From a virus, in IMG/VR virus record IMGVR_UViG_3300020463_000001, positions 62,001 through 126,000 of that record: a stretch of 64,000 bases of DNA, one strand, 5' to 3'. A program made the translations under genes and the position numbers. Positions 56,179 to 63,931 of this stretch are shown piece after piece (the stretch's first letter is position 1; each line of letters opens with the position of its first letter). The notes under the pieces are model-generated. The model saw only the letters and a list, made by a program, of their open reading frames with translations. It did no database searches and was not told where the DNA came from.

Positions 56179-58176
56179 ATGGCTAATACGTTTACCGCAA
56201 GAGATACACTCAAGACAAAACTACTCGCAGCATTAAGTAGTGCTACTAATGCAGATCAAATTGTCAAGTTATCTAGAACAATAGAAAAAGCAAACCTAGA
56301 CGATGATGCAGATCTAGAAACCGCATTGGACACAAAAGTATCTGCAATGGCAACTACTGCCTCTACAGGAGATATTGAGAAACTTGCGTTTGGTGTCAAG
56401 AAATTAAGAACTTCTGAGACTGCAACAGATCCAGTTTCTAGTATGATCCCAGAAGGTTCTAGTAATCTTTATGTAACTGATTCTAGAGTTAGAAGTTCTT
56501 TTAGTGCAACTGGAGATTTATCTTATGATTCCGGAACTGGTGTCTTATCTTACACTGCATTACCAGATGCGTTAACAGTTTATGCGACAGTTGCAGATTT
56601 ACCCTTACCCGAAAATACTCCTTCTGGTGCAAAGGGAATAGTTGAAGAGAACAAGAAACTTTATATTAACACAGGATCTGCATGGCTTAATGTAGGTCTT
56701 GTAGATCAGAAACCAAACTTCACAACAACACCAGACGGTTCATATACATTGAGCCCAGGCGCAGATACAGTTATTACCTTGTCTGCTACTGATCCTCAAG
56801 GAGATCCTATCACATTTTCTCATGTGGTATCTGTAGGGTCTTTGGGAGGAACTACAGTGTCACAATCCGGTAATGTCTTCACAATCACAGGAAGTTCTGA
56901 TACTAACGATACTGCCCCCTTCTCAATAACATTTAGAGCAAGTGACGGAACAAATATTACAGATACAACTTCAGAATTCACAGTGCAATTTACAGTAGTG
57001 CCTAACTGGGGTGCGTTAGATGGAAATTACGAAACTCTTGTATCAGGACAGGCGAACGGCGCAGAGCTCGGAGCCGCGTTAAGACTTGCAGGAGATTATC
57101 TAATTGCGGTACAGCAAAGTGGTACACTTTATTGGGGATTTGATATGAGTTCTCAAACTGGACAAGTAAGTTCTTCAAGTGCTCTTTGGCAATCGAACTT
57201 GACTGGGTATATGCAGCATTATTCTGATTCACTTGCGGGAAATGAACACTTCTTTGTTACATCATTGGCAAATACCGCCCATGGCCACAGTGCAAGCGGT
57301 ATGGCTGTTGTAAGACCATCAGATGGTCATGTATATGGATACTTATTTGATGCTGCAGTAGGTACTAGTTTGGGGTATGGTGTTGCACTTTACGGCGATG
57401 GCCCTTGGTATGTCTTTAGTGCTCATCAACATAATAACCATCATTTTTTATTTAAAATTAATTCATTAGAACCATTCAATTTCGAACTGGTATCGCATGG
57501 CAAAAATGTTGGAGAAGCATTTCTGGATAGTTCGGTAGTTAACGAAGGGGGGCTTCATGGATCTGAGGTTTCTCTTGGAGATAACTTAGTAGTAATGTCA
57601 GCATTTAACGCACCTTGGAATGGTGTTAATGGGGCGAGAAATAATGGTTCAGTTCACCTTTACGATTATGCAGGGTCATTGCAATCATCTTTGTATTCTC
57701 CTTTAGGAGAACCGGATGCAAACCGAGAAAATGGATTCGGTGGGGGAAATAATAGATCCGGAGGAACTCATGTTGATGGCAATACTCTGTATGTGGGAGA
57801 ACAAGGAAATACATACGGATCCAATAATACGGATGGAGCAATCCATATATACGATATAAGTGATGTAACCTCGCCAACTCTTACCCAGACCATCAGACCA
57901 TCAGATCTTGGTCTGAGTAATGCGGTTCATTTTGGAAGGTCAATCCAAGTTTCCCAGACATCAATGTTGATATCTTATAAAAATTCTAGCAACAATGGGG
58001 AAGCATATGCAATTGTTGATACTTCTGATATGTCACTGAAAAAGAATTTCTCATCCGTTATGGGATTCGCAGGGTGGCCAAGAAACTCAATTTCAGTCAA
58101 CTCTTCTGGTATCGGAACTTTTGCTTATTGGGTCTACGATAGTAAGGGAAAGATCGCTGTCCACAGAACAACTTAA
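56179..58176 (+). CDS. Group B protein 5: anchor, Ig-like domain and propeller
   Basis: 665 residues, 4 bases after the previous stop with AAAGGAG inside the preceding gene. Anchor 1-85 (ARDTLKTKLLAALSSATNAD, QIVKLSRTIEKANLDDDADL, GDIEKLAFGVKKLRTSE), fibre segment SSNLYVTDSRVRSSFSATGD with LSYDSGTGVLSYTA, small beta domain (GAKGIVEENKKLYINTGSAW). Residues about 180-275 are a cadherin-like Ig domain (VITLSATDPQGDPITFSH, VFTITGSSDTNDTAPFSITF, RASDGTN). Residues 275-665 have propeller-type blades (GDYLIAVQQSG, GDNLVVMSAFNAPWNGVNGA, GSVHLYDYAG, GNTLYVGEQGNTYGSNNTDG, AIHIYDISD). Likely an adhesin. Confidence 0.82.
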   Translation: MANTFTARDTLKTKLLAALSSATNADQIVKLSRTIEKANLDDDADLETALDTKVSAMATTASTGDIEKLAFGVKKLRTSETATDPVSSMIPEGSSNLYVTDSRVRSSFSATGDLSYDSGTGVLSYTALPDALTVYATVADLPLPENTPSGAKGIVEENKKLYINTGSAWLNVGLVDQKPNFTTTPDGSYTLSPGADTVITLSATDPQGDPITFSHVVSVGSLGGTTVSQSGNVFTITGSSDTNDTAPFSITFRASDGTNITDTTSEFTVQFTVVPNWGALDGNYETLVSGQANGAELGAALRLAGDYLIAVQQSGTLYWGFDMSSQTGQVSSSSALWQSNLTGYMQHYSDSLAGNEHFFVTSLANTAHGHSASGMAVVRPSDGHVYGYLFDAAVGTSLGYGVALYGDGPWYVFSAHQHNNHHFLFKINSLEPFNFELVSHGKNVGEAFLDSSVVNEGGLHGSEVSLGDNLVVMSAFNAPWNGVNGARNNGSVHLYDYAGSLQSSLYSPLGEPDANRENGFGGGNNRSGGTHVDGNTLYVGEQGNTYGSNNTDGAIHIYDISDVTSPTLTQTIRPSDLGLSNAVHFGRSIQVSQTSMLISYKNSSNNGEAYAIVDTSDMSLKKNFSSVMGFAGWPRNSISVNSSGIGTFAYWVYDSKGKIAVHRTT

Positions 58177-58194
58177 TTTAAATAGGAAACAATA

Positions 58195-60486
58195 ATGCCT
58201 AATACTAATTTAGAAAACTCAAAGACCAACATGAAGACTCGTATTAGAAATCGAGTCCAAGCTGGTCAAACACCAAGAGATCTAGGTAGACTTGCGAAGT
58301 CTGCTAGATTTGTGGGACTCACAGATGACGCAGAAGTAGAATCTGATATTGATACTCAGATGGCTGCTGCGATTCCTGCAGCATCCATAGATGATCTCGT
58401 AGAAATGTCTGAAGGTCTTGCAGAGTTAAGAACTGGTTCTGCAGATATGGGTAGAGTCAGTAATACAGATAATTTAACAGAGGGCGGAAATAAGTTTCTT
58501 AAAGCATCAAACGTACAACCAGCAATAAGTGTCTCTGGAGACTTGTCTTATGACAGTGGTGTGGTTTCATACACTGCTCCGACTTCTGCTGCACTTCAAG
58601 TTGTCGCGACAGTTGGAGATCTTCCTACTGGTGCAAGTCCCGGCGATCAAGCAGTTGTTCAATCCAATAATAAATTGTATATTAGAACTGCAGATGGTTG
58701 GTATGCAACTGCGTTGATTAATACTGCACCAACAGTATCAGGAAACGATGCGACATATACGCTTGCAACAGACGGAAGCCCTACAGTTATTACATTAACC
58801 GCTGTTGATCCAGAGAATGATCCAGTATCATTCTCACATTCAGTGACTTCTGGAGATCTCAATGGAACTACAGTAGATCAGACAGATAATGTCTTTACTA
58901 TCACTCCACACGCATCACAGGCAGCAACATTCGAATTAACATTCTCTGCAGATGACTCAGTAAATGTCACAACTGCAGTTTCAAGTTTTAGTTTAGTGTT
59001 CGGATTAGATTGGAGCAGTCCTACCCAAATAGGATCTAATAGAGACTATGAATTGAATTATGTGTATGAACAAAATGGATTTTATACATACAACGCTTAT
59101 ATTGATCAGTGGCCTGGAGGAGGATCCCAGAGCGCCTTTGGATCTTATTCCAAGAATGGAAAGAGTTGGATGGTTTTTGGAGACTCTCAGGTTAGAGATG
59201 CTAGTACTGACACCAGAGGTTTTATTGCTGGACTAGCACTTCATGATCCATACGGATTTGAAGGAAACAACGGAGGAAACTTTGCAGCGGCAAGGTGGTC
59301 TTTCAAAAATCCAAATATATACACCACTCCACATAATTATGATAATTTCGGGCATAAAGTTGCTGTTTCTCCAAGTGGAACTTATGTTGCGGTTTCCGCT
59401 CAAGAAGAAAACGCACCTCAACTATATGGAAGAAGTTCGGGCGGCCGAGCATATCTTTATAATATAGATACAAATACATATACAACCATAGATGATCCAA
59501 ATATAAGTCATGTCGGAATGTTTGGCCAGGGAATTGCCGTAAGCGACACTCATACTGCTGTCGGGAAAACCGACTACAGCGAACAGGGTGGCGGCATGGC
59601 CGGAAGAGTACACATATTTGACAACGCCACTGGTAATTTTTTAGCATATGTCACTCATGATAGTACTACTTATCAAAGATCAGATTATCCTCAACAATCT
59701 TGGCAATTGCCAGAAGATGGTGATTTATTCGGCGCAAACGTAGTAATGAATAATGAATATTTGTGCGTTGCTGCTGAAAACGAACAACCCGTAAGTGGAC
59801 ATAACGGTGTTGGTGCAGTTTATGTGTATGATATGGCAGATCCTTCCAATCCAAGTTTTTTATATAAGTTACAACCTACCGGATATAGTGGCGCAAATGC
59901 TCCGACATCGATGGTTGGAGTTAATGCACCATATCAAATGAATCATAAGGTTTATTTCGGAGGAAGTAGATCCAACTCTAGCATGGTAATATCTGGAAAT
60001 AAACTTGCTGTGGGTGCTCCTGGCCATTTCACTAATACCCCTCGGCCGGTTGCTGGAAACTATAGTGGTAGTTCTGTATTCGGATGGGATGGAACTGGAT
60101 ATAATCAGGGCCCCGAAGAATCAAGGGGAGGAAAGATATTTATATATGATTTAACTTCTGGAAATCTCATTACAGAAATTGAACATCCCCAGAACTATGG
60201 ATATTCAAATATTTCCGGAAGTCTTGGCGGTGCATACAGTTTAGGTCATGCATTTGCATTCGACGGGGATGTCGTGGTCGCTGGAAGAGGTCGTACTAGA
60301 GATGTAGATGTCTATAGTGCATCTGATGGAAGTATTATAACAACTTTGGTTGATGCAGCTCCATTTACAGGAAGTCTTGATAGGCCTCCTGTAGTATTTC
60401 TACAAGATAACTATATTGTTGCATTAGGTAAAACTGGAGGCAGCAACTCTGGCGGAATGCCAATAGGTAACGTCTGGAAAGCATAA
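58195..60486 (+). CDS. Group B protein 6: anchor, Ig-like domain and propeller
   Basis: 763 residues, closest to the preceding gene in architecture. Anchor (NSKTNMKTRIRNRVQAGQTP, RDLGRLAKSARFVGLTDDAE, SIDDLVEMSEGLAELRTGSA), then NVQPAISVSGDLSYDSGVVS and the small beta domain (SPGDQAVVQSNNKLYIRTAD). Residues about 175-270: Ig-like (VITLTAVDPENDPVSFSH, VFTITPHASQAATFELTFSA). Residues 275-763: propeller blades (GTYVAVSAQEEN, GRAYLYNID, GRVHIFDNATGNF, EYLCVAAENEQ, GAVYVYDMAD, NKLAVGAPGHF, GKIFIYDLTSGNLITEIEHP). AGGAAA precedes the ATG. Last gene of the array. Confidence 0.82.
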   Translation: MPNTNLENSKTNMKTRIRNRVQAGQTPRDLGRLAKSARFVGLTDDAEVESDIDTQMAAAIPAASIDDLVEMSEGLAELRTGSADMGRVSNTDNLTEGGNKFLKASNVQPAISVSGDLSYDSGVVSYTAPTSAALQVVATVGDLPTGASPGDQAVVQSNNKLYIRTADGWYATALINTAPTVSGNDATYTLATDGSPTVITLTAVDPENDPVSFSHSVTSGDLNGTTVDQTDNVFTITPHASQAATFELTFSADDSVNVTTAVSSFSLVFGLDWSSPTQIGSNRDYELNYVYEQNGFYTYNAYIDQWPGGGSQSAFGSYSKNGKSWMVFGDSQVRDASTDTRGFIAGLALHDPYGFEGNNGGNFAAARWSFKNPNIYTTPHNYDNFGHKVAVSPSGTYVAVSAQEENAPQLYGRSSGGRAYLYNIDTNTYTTIDDPNISHVGMFGQGIAVSDTHTAVGKTDYSEQGGGMAGRVHIFDNATGNFLAYVTHDSTTYQRSDYPQQSWQLPEDGDLFGANVVMNNEYLCVAAENEQPVSGHNGVGAVYVYDMADPSNPSFLYKLQPTGYSGANAPTSMVGVNAPYQMNHKVYFGGSRSNSSMVISGNKLAVGAPGHFTNTPRPVAGNYSGSSVFGWDGTGYNQGPEESRGGKIFIYDLTSGNLITEIEHPQNYGYSNISGSLGGAYSLGHAFAFDGDVVVAGRGRTRDVDVYSASDGSIITTLVDAAPFTGSLDRPPVVFLQDNYIVALGKTGGSNSGGMPIGNVWKA

Positions 60487-60498
60487 TTTAAAATACAA

Positions 60499-60506
60499 TA
60501 TAAATA
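60499..60506 (+). promoter_or_regulatory. T4-type late promoter box next to a start codon
   Basis: An exact TATAAATA ends 6 bases before the ATG at 60513. With T4 spacing transcription would begin at about 60512, giving a message with almost no leader. Layout and sequence (TATAAATATTC...ATGAAAGA) closely match the site at 15460. Confidence 0.72.
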
Positions 60507-60512
60507 TTCTTT

Positions 60513-61532
60513 ATGAAAGAATTGACGCTGAGTGAAGACTCAATAAACTACTTGGATGATTATTACAATCTTGATGGCGAGAAGTTAACATCGAAATATG
60601 AATGTAACTTTCCCATCAAGGTTGATAATAATTTCGCATTCTCCCTCAATTATGATAACAAAGGGGGGTTCTGTATTGGAAACAAAAAAGAATCTCTTTT
60701 CTTCTATTCTCCAAATGACAAGATAGAGTACAAATACAGAACTCGCAATACTAACACATTTGGAACTTTTTTTCAAGAGAAACAAAAGACAAATACTTTC
60801 CCGATAGTATTCAACAATACCATATCACTTCTCAACTATAGTCACGCAAGAAAGAAAGCTTGGATTAATTCCTCTAGTCTTAAAATAGATTCTCTGGTGG
60901 AATCAAAAACTGCGATCTTTGGAAAGAGTTATTATAACTTTTTTATCACTCAAAGTGAAATCATAATTGTTTCTAATAATTTCCAATCCGCAAGAAAGAT
61001 TAAATTAAGAAACAAAATAATCAAGAATGTAGAGATAGGAACTAAAGAAGAGAATAAGATCTCTCTGGTTATCAATACTAATCTGGGCGTATGTATCTTT
61101 GATGTGTCTATCCCCAGATTTGCATTCAAGGATAAGAAGTTCTTCTTTGGAGATTACGAAGTATCTATCAACTCAAATAACGAGATATTCTTATACGACA
61201 ATCAAAGCTCTAAGTATACCAAATTAGATCACTACACATATTCTTCTAATTATAAGAACCAACGATTCTATCCGGTATGCCTTGGTAATAATGTATCGTA
61301 TTTTTCCGAAAGACAGAATATACTATTTGAAGAAGATCCGGATCTTGAGTTTAATGTTGAAGGTATGTTTTTCCAGAGAATGAAAGAATTTCCTATGGAG
61401 GAATTTCCTGTCAATGCTCGTATAGAGAAGATAGATCTCAACGAAGAAACCTTCGAAAAACATCAAATAAACCTAGACTCTGAGGTTATTAAGTTTCCTT
61501 TTTATAAACCAAGGAAAAGAAGGAAATCCTAA
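60513..61532 (+). CDS. Unknown protein in the T4 wac position
   Basis: 339 residues, not recognised. Unlike the fibre genes around it, it is rich in K, N, F and Y, with alternating hydrophobic segments that suggest an all-beta, propeller-like body (NFAFSLNYDNKGGFCIG, SYYNFFITQSEIIIVSNNFQ, ISLVINTNLGVCIFDVSIPR, FGDYEVSINSNNEIFLYDNQ). The C-terminus is a basic tail (FPFYKPRKRRKS). It sits directly before gene 13, where T4 has the whisker gene wac, but shows no fibritin coiled coil. There is no Shine-Dalgarno sequence, and the late promoter box ends 6 bases upstream. Expression may be leaderless or weak. Whether it is a virion protein is open. Confidence 0.72.
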   Translation: MKELTLSEDSINYLDDYYNLDGEKLTSKYECNFPIKVDNNFAFSLNYDNKGGFCIGNKKESLFFYSPNDKIEYKYRTRNTNTFGTFFQEKQKTNTFPIVFNNTISLLNYSHARKKAWINSSSLKIDSLVESKTAIFGKSYYNFFITQSEIIIVSNNFQSARKIKLRNKIIKNVEIGTKEENKISLVINTNLGVCIFDVSIPRFAFKDKKFFFGDYEVSINSNNEIFLYDNQSSKYTKLDHYTYSSNYKNQRFYPVCLGNNVSYFSERQNILFEEDPDLEFNVEGMFFQRMKEFPMEEFPVNARIEKIDLNEETFEKHQINLDSEVIKFPFYKPRKRRKS

Positions 61533-61535
61533 AAA

Positions 61536-61543
61536 TATAAATA
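61536..61543 (+). promoter_or_regulatory. T4-type late promoter box before gene 13
   Basis: An exact TATAAATA, predicted to start transcription near 61549 and to drive 13-14-15-16. Its last 4 bases belong to the left arm of the hairpin at 61540-61564. Confidence 0.78.
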
Positions 61544-61564
61544 CTCTTATAGAATAGGAGTATT
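61540..61564 (+). promoter_or_regulatory. Hairpin covering the gene 13 Shine-Dalgarno sequence
   Basis: Bases 61540-61549 pair with 61555-61564 (10 pairs including one G-T, 5-base loop). The right arm contains AGGAG (61556-61560), spaced 7 bases from the ATG at 61568. Read-through RNA from upstream would hide the ribosome site; RNA started at the promoter at 61536 lacks most of the left arm and leaves it open. Confidence 0.6.
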
Positions 61565-61567
61565 AGT

Positions 61568-62317
61568 ATGTCTGCAATAACCAGCAGAAGCGAATTCAAA
61601 GAATACTGTCTCAGAAAATTAGGCAAACCTGTCATCCAGATAAACATAGCCGACGAACAAGTCGATGATCGTGTTGATGATGCATTTGAACATTATCGCG
61701 ACTATCACTATGATGCGGTAGAAAAGGTTTATCTGAAACATCAAGTTACTCAAGATAATATCACAAACGGATACATCGAACTTAACGATGCGATTGTTGG
61801 TGTCAAAAGAGTTCTTCCTTTATTTGATAAGACAGACGGATATTCTAAAAGTTTCTTTGATGTTCGTTATCAAATGCACCTCAACGAAATTTATGATCTT
61901 AAAAGTATGGAGTTGTTGACTTATGAACTCACACAGTCACATCTTCAGTTAGTTAATGATATGATCACAGGAAGAGTGCCGATTAGATTTAATCGTCACC
62001 AAAATCGTTTATTCTTAGATATAGACTGGGAGGAGAGTCTGGATGTTGATGAATATCTAATTGTAGAAGTGTATCGTGTTTTGGATCCGGATACTTATAC
62101 GGATGTTTGGAATGACAGATGGTTGAAGAGATACGCAACTGCACTTATAAAGAAGCAATGGGGAGAGAATCTATCGAAGTACGAAGGAATTCAAATGCCT
62201 GGCGGCATGACATTTAGTGGGACAAGAATCTTGGACGAAGCAAACCAAGAGATAACTCAACTTGAGGAAGAGATGTCTACTAACTACGAATTACCTGTAG
62301 ATTTCTTGGTAGGTTAA
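61568..62317 (+). CDS. 13: Neck protein gp13-like
   Basis: 249 residues (T4 gp13 is 309). The sequence has the gp13 features: SRSEFKEYCLRKLGKPVIQI at the start, then DEQVDDRVDDAFEHYRDYHY, and the conserved GVKRVLPLF, WEESLDVDEYLIVEVYRVLD and ATALIKKQWGENLSKYEGIQ with MPGGMTFSG. gp13 forms a ring on the filled capsid below the portal and, with gp14, makes the neck to which the tail joins. It heads the 13-14-15-16 operon behind a late promoter and the hairpin at 61540-61564. Gene 14 starts one base after its stop. Confidence 0.95.
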   Translation: MSAITSRSEFKEYCLRKLGKPVIQINIADEQVDDRVDDAFEHYRDYHYDAVEKVYLKHQVTQDNITNGYIELNDAIVGVKRVLPLFDKTDGYSKSFFDVRYQMHLNEIYDLKSMELLTYELTQSHLQLVNDMITGRVPIRFNRHQNRLFLDIDWEESLDVDEYLIVEVYRVLDPDTYTDVWNDRWLKRYATALIKKQWGENLSKYEGIQMPGGMTFSGTRILDEANQEITQLEEEMSTNYELPVDFLVG

Positions 62318-62318
62318 C

Positions 62319-63179
62319 ATGGCTGTCAATCAATACTTTAATCAGACAAGTCTAGCATCTGAACAAAATCTTTTGGAGGATTTGGTCGTTGAGTCTATTC
62401 AGATTCATGGTCAGAACTTCTATTATATAGAAAGAACTGAAGTTAACTCTGATACTGTATTCAACGAAGCAACTCTAAGTGAATTCAATACCGCATATCT
62501 GGTAGAGATGCATATAGAAGATACAGATGGATTTGCTGGTGAAGGAGACTTTCTTTCTAAGTTTGGTCTAGAAGTACGAGACCAATTAAATGTTATTGTA
62601 TCAAAGAAAAGATTCACAGAAGCAACCAGTAAAACAATTCCTTTATCTGGAGACTTAATATATTTCCCTTTAGTTGATAGGTGTTTCGAAATTCAATTTG
62701 TCGAAGATGAAGTGCCATTCTATCAACTTGGCAAAATGTATGTATTCAGATTGTCAACAGAGCTCTTCGAATACTCACACGAATCATTTGATACTGGTGT
62801 TGCAGAGATAGACGATATCGGAACTGAGAATACAACATTCAGTGTAGACCTAACTTTTGGAACTGGAACTGGAGAATTTTCTGTAGGTGAGACTATCTAT
62901 CAGGGAGCAGATCTTGCAAACGCAACTGCAACAGGAGAAGTAATCTCTTGGAACTCTGGAACTAATGTTCTGAGAGTTGGTTCACTTACCGGAACATTCG
63001 CACAGAATACAAATACAATCGGTGCAACCTCGTCAGCAGATTATCTCTTAGGTGCGACACAACAAATAACTTATATAGAAACAACAGAAAATGTAGTAGA
63101 TAATAGTTCAGATTTCTCTGGAACTGCTGACACAGTTATCGATTTTTCAGTCACCAATCCATTCAGTGAGAGTTACTAA
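62319..63179 (+). CDS. 14: Neck protein gp14-like
   Basis: 286 residues (T4 gp14 is 256). The N-terminus NQYFNQTSLASEQNLLEDLV with ESIQIHGQNFYYIERTEVN, and the DTVFNEATLSEFNTAY, GDFLSKFGLEVRDQLNVIVS and DLIYFPLVDRCFEIQFVEDE segments, are conserved gp14 features. Its beta-rich second half includes FSVGETIYQGADLANATATG with VISWNSGTNVLRV, an insertion-like stretch common in marine relatives. gp14 joins gp13 in the neck. The stop overlaps the gene 15 start by one base (TAATG). Confidence 0.95.
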   Translation: MAVNQYFNQTSLASEQNLLEDLVVESIQIHGQNFYYIERTEVNSDTVFNEATLSEFNTAYLVEMHIEDTDGFAGEGDFLSKFGLEVRDQLNVIVSKKRFTEATSKTIPLSGDLIYFPLVDRCFEIQFVEDEVPFYQLGKMYVFRLSTELFEYSHESFDTGVAEIDDIGTENTTFSVDLTFGTGTGEFSVGETIYQGADLANATATGEVISWNSGTNVLRVGSLTGTFAQNTNTIGATSSADYLLGATQQITYIETTENVVDNSSDFSGTADTVIDFSVTNPFSESY

Positions 63180-63931
63180 TGTTAGGCATAACCCCACAAT
63201 ATAGAGGAACTCTTCGAAACTATATTATAGGATTCGGTTCTCTCTTTGATGACATAGATATCCAGAGAAAAGATTCTTCTGGGAATGTTACGAGTATTAT
63301 AAGAGTACCACTTTCGTATGGGCCTGCCCAAAAGTATATCTCTAGAATTAACTCAGAGAGTAGTGATGTCGCAGTAGTTCTTCCCAGAATGAGTTTTGAG
63401 ATATCTGGCATCAGTTATGACTCAGGAAGAAAACTTAATAAGATGTCTGGATATACTGGTGCTCATACTCCAGAGGGAAGTAAAACATTTGTTTACAATC
63501 CTGTTCCTTGGGATATATCTTTGACGCTTTCTTTATTAGTAAAGAATGCAGAGGATGGTACACAGATATTAGAACAGATACTCCCTTTCTTTACTCCTTC
63601 CTTTATAGTACCTATAAAAGAAGTAGAAGAATTAGATATAGTAAGAGATACTCCAGTCATATTGGATTCAGTAGATGTTCAAGATACATATGAAGGAGAC
63701 TACTTAACAAGAAGAGTTTTAGAGTGGACTCTAGGTTTTACACTCAAAGGATATCTATATGGTTCTCAGGATAATAAGAAGACAATCAAAAAATCAACTG
63801 CGAAGATTGTCAATATAGATACAAACAGAGATTTTTCTCAACAAGAATATGAAATAGATCCTACTACTGCCACAGAACTTGATGATTATGGATTTGGCAC
63901 AAGTATAACAGAGTTTAATAATGAAGACTAA
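63179..63931 (+). CDS. 15: Tail sheath stabiliser / tail terminator gp15-like
   Basis: 250 residues (T4 gp15 is 272). It begins LGITPQYRGTLRNYIIGFGS with LFDDIDIQR and continues IIRVPLSYGPAQKYISR, VVLPRMSFEISGISYDSGRK, VPWDISLTLSLLVKNAEDGT and QILEQILPFFTPSF, all typical of gp15; the late YLTRRVLEWTLGFTLKGYLY segment is also conserved. A gp15 hexamer caps the tail tube and sheath and joins the tail to the neck. The start overlaps gene 14 by one base, and the next gene starts 11 bases before its stop. Confidence 0.95.
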   Translation: MLGITPQYRGTLRNYIIGFGSLFDDIDIQRKDSSGNVTSIIRVPLSYGPAQKYISRINSESSDVAVVLPRMSFEISGISYDSGRKLNKMSGYTGAHTPEGSKTFVYNPVPWDISLTLSLLVKNAEDGTQILEQILPFFTPSFIVPIKEVEELDIVRDTPVILDSVDVQDTYEGDYLTRRVLEWTLGFTLKGYLYGSQDNKKTIKKSTAKIVNIDTNRDFSQQEYEIDPTTATELDDYGFGTSITEFNNED

